Of a stretch of 64,000 nt of DNA, positions 12,109 through 22,100 are shown piece after piece. The stretch's first letter is position 1. Each line of letters starts with the position of its first letter. Under the pieces are notes generated by a model. It ran no database searches, was not told the DNA's origin, and worked only from the letters and a program-made list of their open reading frames with translations. A program made the position numbers and the translations under genes. Origin of the DNA: Undaria pinnatifida (Eukaryota > Sar > Phaeophyceae > Laminariales > Alariaceae); assembly GCA_012845835.1 (NCBI GenBank), contig JABAKD010000014.1:6235396-6299395 (forward strand). Direction: 5' to 3'.

Positions 12109-12125
12109 GTCCTGTTCTCTCGCTC
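12109..12125 (-). promoter_or_regulatory. Conserved 5' leader motif of gene 1 (GAGCGAGAGAACAGGAC)
   Basis: On the minus strand this motif lies about 20-40 bases upstream of the gene 1 ATG. Close matches precede genes 2, 3, 4 and 6, and a weaker one (CAGAGAGAGAAAAGAGGAC) precedes gene 5. It probably marks the transcription start region or a 5' UTR element. Confidence 0.5.
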
Positions 12126-12282
12126 AATCGGTCTGTCTGATGGTTAGGTGAAGTGGTCCTGTGCTCGGTGCTCAGTGATTCCCTTTTGAATAAGGCCGGA
12201 AGGAGCTGAGGTGACACTGCTGTGGGTTGTGGGTTGTGGAGTGCGAGAGTGTGAGACACGATAACCGTCTTCATTCGCGGGT

Positions 12283-12348
12283 GTCGCTCGCGGCGCAATG
12301 TACGCGAATGGCCCGTCTGGTAGAGAGTTCTACGAAAGTACTGCGCGA
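12283..12348 (-). promoter_or_regulatory. Left arm of the inverted promoter block (gene 1 side)
   Basis: About 60 bases that match the inverse complement of 12875-12935 with few mismatches and small gaps. It includes GCTCGCGG, a GTACGCGAATG-like core and AGAGAGTTCTACGAAA. It lies about 200-260 bases upstream of the gene 1 start. Confidence 0.6.
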
Positions 12349-12874
12349 AAAGCGGCACCAGGCGACTCTGTCTGCAAATATAAGGACTGTTTTAATACTA
12401 CTATGAATATAAAAACGTGTTTCCATTTAGGAAACAAGATTTCTACCTCGAAGAGGGTTCCAAGAATATGCCTGCAGCGCGGCGTGTTCGGCTTAACTTT
12501 TGGAGGACGTTCCCGCGGTTGGTAGGCGTAGAGGGACCCCTCATTGATACGGCGAACTTGTGAACGGGCGACATCTCCGAATATCGTACCCCACCTGCAA
12601 TCACATGAAACGGCAGAAAAAATATAATATTGAAAAGAAACTTGTATGTATGTGCTGGTCAACCATCACGGCAAGATGCAGTAAAAGTGAAACCGAGCAC
12701 CGCTTTTGCGGGCTTATTCGTAGAGCTCTCTTCAAGGCACCCAACGACGTTGTTCGCAAATTAAATTAGAGGAACGTGCAAGTTCAACTTTTCATCGTTA
12801 GTTTCAGACATATAGACTAGACTATTATTACCTGGTCAGTATATCGCGATGAGCGCTCCGGTTTCGCTCGTTTT

Positions 12875-12935
12875 TTTCGTAGAACTCTCTGCCAGGAGGG
12901 CATTCGCGCTTCGCGTGCATTGCACCGCGAGCGAG
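12875..12935 (+). promoter_or_regulatory. Right arm of the inverted promoter block (gene 2 side)
   Basis: Starts TTCGTAGAACTCTCTGCCAG and runs to CACCGCGAGCGAGG. It is the inverted counterpart of 12283-12348 and lies about 240-300 bases upstream of the gene 2 start. The equal placement towards each gene suggests a duplicated cis-element rather than chance. Confidence 0.6.
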
Positions 12936-13048
12936 GTCGAGGCGATATCGCCATCGTCGCACCCCACATGTCTCACTCTCATCACAACCCATAACCTGCA
13001 ACCCACAACCTACGGCCACCTCCTCTCCTTCCAGCCTTTTACAACGGG

Positions 13049-13058
13049 ATATATATAA
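13049..13058 (+). promoter_or_regulatory. TATA-like box of gene 2
   Basis: ATATATATA lies about 117 bases upstream of the gene 2 ATG and about 60 bases upstream of the conserved leader motif. Gene 4 has the same box at 41128-41139. Genes 1, 3, 5 and 6 lack an obvious equivalent. Confidence 0.45.
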
Positions 13059-13115
13059 CAACTGAGCATCGAGCGCAGCAGTAGCACCTTCTTTTATCCT
13101 TCATTCAGATAGGGT

Positions 13116-13135
13116 GATCGAGAGAGAAACAGGAC
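13116..13135 (+). promoter_or_regulatory. Conserved 5' leader motif of gene 2
   Basis: GATCGAGAGAGAAACAGGAC lies 40-59 bases before the ATG and matches the leader motif of the other cupin genes. Confidence 0.5.
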
Positions 13136-13174
13136 ACCTACAGCTAGTACGGCAATTACTACTCGCACCACAAA

Positions 13175-16100
13175 ATGAAGACCTCTTTCTGCGCTGCTGC
13201 TGCTGTCGGTCTCGTCGCTATGGGCGTGACTATCACTACTGCTGGTGCGGAGGCTGCCACCCCCGTCACGGCACAGGTGCGATAGCGATATACTTGGTAT
13301 AGCCATGACTGCGCTGCTTCGTGTGCTGGCTGTGTCTCGTTTGTTAAGTGACAGTGCGCAGCAGTGTAGTGCACCCGCTATGTCTGTACCAGGTATGTTT
13401 CATGTACTACTCTACAGGTACGATGCCGGTGGTACTGTTAATAGCGATCGCGGCGTTTCTTGTGATGAGGTCTGTCTTGCTTTTGATGCTCGTTGCACAC
13501 TACAAGTACACACTATAGTCTAGTCTATGTACTACGCGTCTGTACAGCATACATCCGTCCATGGTGATGTCCTTGATTGAGACAACGGCCTAGTTTATTG
13601 ATAATAGCACGCACTACTTCGTTAAGGCTCGACTAACGCGCTTTAGTCTCGCGTCCTGTCTGTCTTAAGTGCTAGCATACGTGTTGTCCAGGTACTAGCA
13701 TGCTGTAGTATACTTTGGTATAGCCTACTGCTAAACTGTACGACTGGTATACCCATCTGTGTGATATACTTCGAAGTATATGTTATGCAGATAGGTATAA
13801 CAAGTTAGACTAGTCTACAGCAGTACATGAACGAAACGGCGTTATCTGTTGCTGTTGTCGTTGATGCTGTTGATGTTTGTTGTTGGTCCAAGCCGCGTCG
13901 ATCGACAACTATTTTGTCTTGGTTTATTTTTGGCCGTCAATCTTAAGACCGCTTCTTGAGCAGAGATGCCGTCCAGCGTAAGGCGCAAACCTTGTTTATT
14001 ATACAGGTAATGTTCACGTCACGTGGCCGGTAGGCTTGTTCCCGGCAAGCCGCAACCCACCCGTATGCCCGAGAGAGCATTTAGTTTCTGACTTGCAGGA
14101 ATCGCCGCTCGGCATGATGCGGTTTGTTCATGGTACAACGGTTGTTCAGGAGTGCAGAGCCACGTTTGCGACGGCGAGATACTTGCAATTTTGTGGGTTG
14201 TTTTGTACAGTTCACGTCCCTTCCTTGAAGACTTTTGGGCCTGGTAGCCCACACCGCGCCTTCGCGACTCTATGCCATCCGCTGCCGGCGTTGTTATCGT
14301 ACAGCTTGCACAGCACACTTAATAGCGTGCAATTCAGCCGCGCGAGCTTGGCGCACCCCCGGCTGCTATATCGCGCTGGCCTGGGTACACGTTATATCTT
14401 TGTTGACGCTACCCGGCTATTGCACCGTGATGACCTGAGAACACAAGACACACCCTCCTACTCCCTTGCAACAAGGAATAATGTTTGTTGATCCCTACGA
14501 AGCGTAGAGGGCTTACCCGTTGAGCTGACAATAGTGGGGTAGTGAAGTCACCGGTAGGAAGACAAGTATAAGACGAACAAATATATATTACGTTGCTCCT
14601 AGCCTAGGCGCAGCATGGAGTGCGCTCGTCAGGAAGAAAGGCGGATAAATAGGCGGAGTATTTCCACCATCCCGATATCCCGCTATCATGTAGTCAACTT
14701 ATCACTGCAAACCCCTACAATACTCAACCGTCATCATATCCGCATCATATCCAAGCATACAATCAACAGCCTCCCTGCTTCGTAAATGATACGGTATGAT
14801 GCTATATTGTCATATCATCAGGGTAAAACGATTCAATGAAAATTACGGCCAATCAATATCCTCCTAGTACCTCCATGACAAGAAAGATTGCAAGACCAGA
14901 GTCCTTAAAAAGCACTCCATAACTCTAGAGATACAATTCAGGGACAGTACTCAACATCAATCTTCACGAACCTAAGATCTACCTGGTAAGTCGTAAAATT
15001 TAAGTCCAAATACAAAAACTCAAATCCGAAATTCATAGACCGAAAACTCAAATCCGAAAACTCAAACATCGGCCTTATAATCAGCATTCAGCTTTCCTTA
15101 TAAAACGGTTGTCAGCTCCATAGAACAGGGGTGCCAACAAGTGTGATTGGACAGCAGTCTCAAAACTCACTTTCGAATGAGACAAACGCCTCCCGGTTGG
15201 GTACATACTAAAAATCCATTCAAATTCCAAACGCTCAAATCCCGAGAAAGATAATGCCATACTAGACAACGCAATCGTGAAAACAGTAATGTTTCAAAAA
15301 CAAAGAAATAGTTACTTGCCTCCCTAACTACCATGCACTCTTTAAAAGTACGAAAATCCAGCTAGTATATGTAGAATAATCCGTCAAGAAACAATTCAAA
15401 TCAGCTCGCGAAAAAGATAGTCGCCCTCGGGTTCAGACGTATCGAACTCGTCGAGTTTGAAACCTTTTTCCTACTTAACGAGCCATAATCCTCTCAAGTG
15501 GTCAAGCGAATCCTTCCCCGCACAAGCGTTAACAAGTGGGCGTGACCCCTCCTTGCAGGATGAAAACTAAACGGTTTGGCTCAGCTGGGTATCATTACGG
15601 GGCTAGTTGAGGAACCCATAGACTGATTACGCAGGGATGACCCCCGGTAGTTTACCGAAAAACCGTTGCCGTCCCCGAACCCCAAAAACAATATAAACTG
15701 GACGATTTGGCTCAGCTGGGTCTCATTACGGGGCTAGTTGAGAAAACCATAGACTGATTACGCGGGGATGACCCCGGGTAGTTACCAAAAATCGTCATCG
15801 TCCCCAAATCCCCGAAAATCTCAAACTTATGGTGTCTGCCAGTGCTACGTACTCGGCTTCTGAGATCGAAAATGTCACGCACTTTTGAGTTCTCGGAAAC
15901 CAGCACACGCATGCCCCTCCGCACATGCCCCTGCGCACATGACAGCCCCACCGGAAACCGACCTCCTATCAGTGGCCTTGCTGGCGTAGTCTGCATCCGC
16001 ATACGCAACCAGCTCCAGTCCACTGCCTCTCTGAAAAGTAATGCTAAAATCACTCATGAAAAAGACATAATCTAAAATACCAACCGCCGTCTTCCAGTTT

Positions 16101-19100
16101 ATCTCCCTGGGCGACTTGGTGTACCTGGCTACAGCTCTCAAGCATCCGATCAGCTCGCGAAAGAGGCCAGTCTGTTTGAGACCTTCCTCGAGCGGGTTTG
16201 TCCTACCCGAACTAACGCATGTATCACCATTAACCGCAAACCCCGCAAAAAAATAACAAATCCCGCAATAAGTCACCATATTTCAGAGTCGACTCGACAA
16301 CTGTTTGATGCCGGTATAGCACGAACTCAACCGCGAGTTCATTTCTGTTTCAGAGTACCGATTCATCAGAGCGCAAACGCCTCGCTACACGTGACGAGGT
16401 TGTTATATCAAGGGTAAAGTTATTCCGCATGTTCCTTCCCGGAAGAGCGACACGTAGTATCACAGTGCTGCAAGAGTGTTAGTCCATGCTGCTACTTGAT
16501 AAGCTACCGCGATAAATAAATAACGATCCTTTAAACTGTTTGGCAACCTTGATTAAAACGCGTACCTTGTATATAAGATACGGTATCAGGTACGAACTCC
16601 ATAACAAACGCAGGAATGTTGACTATCTCCGTCTGTACTCAAAATGTTCGTATATTACGTACATAAAATGTTTGAGCACATAGCTGGGGACTATAAGAAC
16701 CTTATAATCTACCCCATTCCCCCTGCTCAACATTTTTTTGTGGTCCGGCATACAGCGGATACCGCTTATCATAACACTCTGGACACGCGCACGATAAGGG
16801 CGGGGGGAGCTGAGGGGGCGATCAAACCAAAGGAGGCTTGAACATACGCAAAATCCTATCATCAGTCATTGTCAAGCAAAGCATTTCAGACTAGAATATC
16901 ATACGTATTCATGATACAGATAGTACGAGGCATAACCAAACTGCTGCACATACGACAGACAGAAAATACGGCTGTCGCAAGCAAGCGCTAGCTACTGCGG
17001 ACATAATCTATTATCAACCCGTCAAGCGTCCTGCATCCCGTGCCTTGTAACCTGTTGATCAGCAGAGCTACCATACCACACGCAATCACATTCGCCGGTG
17101 GTTGGGGCAAGAGGGGCTGGGGGGCAGGCACAAACATTGATCCTGCCGGTCCCTCTGCCCAAGCTACTCTGTCCTTTGCTATGATTTAACGCGAAAAACA
17201 AAGACTTGACAACAAATAATGCGAAAGAAAATGATCGCCTCAGCCGCAAAGAGTAACATGTCATCGCTACGTCAGTCTCATACTGCTGTTGTATAGTTAG
17301 CAGCATTTCATATTACTCCGCACCAGGTATGTATTTTCATTTTCAAACAGGAAACGTCCACTACCTGCTGTATTACTCTAGAAACAAGACAAAGCCCAGA
17401 CAAAAAACAATTTTTCATGACATGACCTGTGGTTGTTGCCTTAGTCTGGTGCAAACGGTGGGAAGGATTCTCCACCTGGCTGTCCGTGCCTCCCACACCC
17501 AGCGTCCTCCACCGCAACCAGACACCTCGTGCCGACCCCAACCAGGGCCCACACATCAACGGGCTCAGCAGCCGCCGCTCCCACGGAGCACGGCAGATAC
17601 TGCTCGTAATTTGGTTTCACAACCAACTCTGCGAGCAATCCCTTCTCCCCCGTCTCAAACTGCTGCTGCTGCTGCCCCTGCGGCTGCTGCTGTGCAGTGC
17701 GCTCGTTCCCAGTCTCAAGCATTGGGTATACGAGCTGTGACGTCCAAACAGGGGATGGTGCCGCCGGAGGCTGCAGCTGCTGCTGCTGCTTCAATGGCAG
17801 CTGCAAGAGCTCCTCCTCCTGTTCTTTCCTCCTCGTCTCTAATTCCACTATGAAACTTCTCTCCGTCTTGAACTGCTGCTGCTGCTGCTGCGGCTGCTGC
17901 TGAGCAGTGCTCTCATCCCCAGTCTCAAGTACTGGAATTACGAGCTGTACTCACATCTGGCCACGCCCGCTCCCCTCTTTGGTACCTGAGACGGCTGAGA
18001 AATGCCTCGCATTCGCTCCAGTCGTAAAGAGAAGCTCGAGAGCTCGAGGAGAAGTTGCGAGTACTCGCAAATGATGAGTTCGCTTTCCTCAATGCGACCT
18101 TCCATTCGGTAGAAATCGTGCCATCCTGCCGAAACTTGGTCTATGGTCCGGAAACCATAACGGAAACCACCCTCGATTTCTTTCTCAAGTTGGTCCCGTA
18201 TTGCGAGCAGCTCTTCCAGCTCCCGCATCTTTGCCAGCTGAGAGCTCCTCGCTCTCGCTGCCAACGCCTCCACGTCCACATCGCCCATGTTCACCTCGCC
18301 CTCAGGCATGGTTCAAAAGACGGCTGATTTCTCCAGCTATCTCTCTTCCGCAGAAGAGCCCACGTCACTCTGTTAAAAGTATGAACCTTGGATTCAAATC
18401 TAAGTTAATGCGCAGTCTATTCGCACGAATAAGATATGCAGTTGAATCTTGAGTTGAATCTTACGTTGAATCTTCGGTGTAACCTAGATGTAAACGTAGA
18501 TTTGAGTATGTTAAGGTTGTCCCGTTGTCCCGGTATTCTACCGTACTATGGGCATTGTTCCGTGATGATCAGGTGGTGATGCACCCCACCATGATCACTC
18601 TCCCAACTCTCCCAACTCTCCCAACTTTCCCAACTCTTCTTCTTCTCTTTTTGGCCTCAAGAGCCCTTTCCAAACTATCCTTTTTCTTTCTTATCACAAG
18701 TGATCTTAACAGACACTTCGGTGCCACCTCTGCATCTCTTCGCATAGAAGACAGAGCCTTCACACAACCATTGTGTTCACAGGCTATTCACAGGTTATGA
18801 GCCTTCGATCTTCGATATAAACATCGATCGGCACCAAGCGACTTCTCATTGAAGTTTGTCGCATCTTACCGGAAAGTTTTTAGAGAAACCTCCATTAAGC
18901 CGGCTACAGCATCAGCATCAGCATCAGCATCAGCGATCAGCATCAGCTACGGCATCAGCATCAGCGATCAGCATCAGCATCAGCGATCAGCATCAGCATC
19001 AGCATCAGCATCAGCATCACCATGGGAGAGTCCACGAAAGCAGGTGATGCGGTAGACAAGCTCGTTAGAGCTCTCAACGGCAAATTTAATGGGCTTAAGT

Positions 19101-22100
19101 TCGACGTATGGAAACGCACGGCTCAGTCCGTGATAAGTATGCGTCATGCCGGGATCTCTGATATCCTGGAAGGGCGACCTTGCCCCGAGCCCGAACTAGT
19201 TAGTCCTCGTCCATCTTCTAGAAGAAGTAGGCCTTCACGAGCTGTAACTCGCAGCCAGGCCGCTGACGAAACGGACATTCAGTCCGGGGAAACACCCCCG
19301 GCTGATACGGCAGAAAATGTACAGCCGGACGCAGGGAGTACTCCCGTGGTCACGGCGCATCTGCCACCATCATCTTCAGGATATTCTACACTCCCAGCCG
19401 CAACATCAGTTTTATGGGCCACGGATGACAACATCTCGAATTTGGAAGACATCAAGCACTGGCACCGCGACAATCGTCTTCTGTTCGACTTCTTGTTCCT
19501 GAGTACATCGGGAGCGGCGGCCAGCTTTCTTCTACAATTCAAGCCCAAACGAGGTGAACTTGCGAATGGAAAAGCTGCTTGGGATGGTATGGTTAGAAAG
19601 TATCAAAATTCCACCCGCCAACGTAGACGTATACTCAAACAACAACTATCGCATATGGTCATGACGGATGGGCAAGACCCAGACGTATTTATAAATGAAG
19701 TATACTATTTACGGGATGAATTGGTGGACATGGGAGAGGTATTCAATGATGACAGCATACTGGACATAGTGCTAGAAGGACTCACGGATGAATACGTGCA
19801 AGTCAAATATAGCGCTGAAGCAGATGATGACTTCACACTCGACCGAGCTGTGATAACAATGCGTAATATGTACGCCAATAGAGCTATGCGAAACGGGCCT
19901 TTGCGAAAAGCGAAGGGGCGTGAATCTGCGATGGTAGTCACGTCGACACCCTCAGCAGTAGTGACCTGTTCACACTGCAAAAAGCCAGGCCATCGATTCC
20001 AAAATTGCTTTAAACGCAAGGGAAAAATATCGGGAAAGAAACCTCCCCCGACACCTCGAAAGAATTCGTGGTGTAGCCTGCATAATACCGATCGCCACGA
20101 TAATAGCGACTGTCGGTCTCAAATGCGGGACGACAATATAACCCGTCGCCCTCGTCCTGGTCAACAAAATGGCCGGCATAATAACAACCGCAGCGCTCAC
20201 GCCAATACCGCCACAACTCCAACGTCAACAACGCAAATGGAAGCTTACGTCCCAGAGATACATGCTCCATCCACTTCTACTGCGGCTGCGACTACAGCAG
20301 CTACTTCTACGTCCTTCGCGACTCCTTCCTGTCCATCCTCACCTCCAGTTGGTTTAGGTTATTCCTTCATCGCCGCACCTCCGATCAAGATCGCCGCGCA
20401 GCCCGTCGACTTCTCCATGACTGCGGACAGCGGAGCGTCTAGCCACTTCATCGACAATCAGCTTCTACCGGGCATTGAACATAAAATGAACCACTACATG
20501 CAGCTGGACCCTCCCGTAATAATCAACGTAGCGGGAAACCATCGCCTTTATGGCGTTGGTCAAGGGGTTTTGGTCGTACAAGTGTTGGACCACATAGGCT
20601 CTAAGCACTCTGTACAGCTTCCTGTCACGATCGTACCTGGGCTAGGCAGGCACTTATTTTCAGGGGGATCAGCTGCTGCGAGGGGGGTCACTATGATCAT
20701 CGCCACGCAGTCGTATCTTGACATGGGTGCTTTTGCTATACCCTTACGTAAGGACAGCCACTGCCCTTCTTTGTATCAGCTTGACCTCACCACTGGTGCA
20801 ACCAGCCGAACGCCCGAGACAGCGTTCCCGACCATCTCCGGCAAAAACTTTAAACCGGAAACCGTCCTCGCTGTTCATGCTTCGACGACTCTTAAAGCGA
20901 CGACTTCCCTGCCTGAAACCATTCCAGCTAACATCGGGCACAGGAGGCTGCTGGGTCACCCCAAGCAGGTGATAGCCGAGGTGAAGAATATCCCAGAATA
21001 TGGGGCAAATTTTTCAGACACGTTATCGGCGTGTGATACGTGCAAGATCATTAAGAGCACTCAACAGGAACACCGTAAGATATTGCGGCCTAACCTTTCC
21101 AGCGAACATACAAAACTGGTGAGTACTGACCTGCTAGGATACGCCGACATGGCAAAATGTACCGACGATCACAGCAGGGTAAAAAGAGGCTCCTTCATCG
21201 AAGAGGCGCCTTCCGTTCAACCAACAGCATACTCGGCCACTTCTCAAGTAAGAGCGCGAGAGCTGGCCCTACAACGCCAAGGATTGCCAAAACAGCAGTT
21301 CGATAACGTTTCGCAGTACACGAGCAGGGCTCTCAGAATGGACAAAACAAACCGTCCGGTATCTACTTCGGTACCCAACACCTACGCGCAGTCTATGGCC
21401 TCACCACAAGCGGAAGAATGCAAACCTTCAGCGACCTCTGCTGGAAGATCAACTACTTCAGCACGGAGAACTCCTTCTAAGCTCCAACACCTTGAAGCCG
21501 CAACTACAGCTCCATCTCGCAAGACCGCCTTTGACCATCGCGACGGCCTTGTAAAATATCTCAGGCAACCCCCATGATCACAAAAATCATTGTTTCATGG
21601 AGTTCCATACGAGATCGCGGCGTTTCATAAGTGGGAAAAAATGAAGCCTGTTTTTGATTCTGCCGTGTACGGTGTATGACCGGATTCTACCGCGTGCTAT
21701 CGGAGTTTTCAATCACCGACAAACCGCGATGTACCGAGGACGGAGAAGCGTGTCACGCACAAACCGAATAGGCACTATATCGACAAGCGATTCGCCTATT
21801 ATAATTCAACCACGAGACTGCAATGGACCGGGGAAGAACAAGGCCGACGTACGACACATCGCATCACAACCTTTCTCCTCGTCTCTGTCCAAGCGCTTCT
21901 TCAGCCGTCCTTGACCTTCTATACAGAACAGCTCCATCAACAGCTACCCGAACGGCACTCCCGTCAACAATCGGGGACAGGCGCTGGAATTGTGGGTACG
22001 GTTGAAATTGATACTTAAGTAGAGAATATTACTTAGTGCAGCAGTTCTTTGTTAACTATAAAGTTACAACTGCTCGCCAGTTACGTATTAGTAAAGGTGG

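Larger units (their letters stand above)
12088..13174. promoter_or_regulatory. Shared bidirectional promoter region of genes 1 and 2
   Basis: This 1087 bp region separates two divergent start codons. It is roughly mirror-symmetric. A block at 12283-12348 (GCTCGCGGCGCAATG... AGAGAGTTCTACGAAA) recurs inverted at 12875-12935. A (C)CCACAACC(C/T) cluster is found on both sides. Each gene then has CTGAGCA-CGAGC and CGAGAGA(A)ACAGGAC close to its ATG. The same layout is in 40202-41260, and in looser form in 59126-60174. Promoter function is inferred from position and conservation. Confidence 0.7.

Noticed and set aside
17329..17853. 174 aa plus-strand frame with Ala/Pro-rich sequence
   Set aside because: It is opposite to the coding orientation of the outer element and made mostly of CTG repeats.
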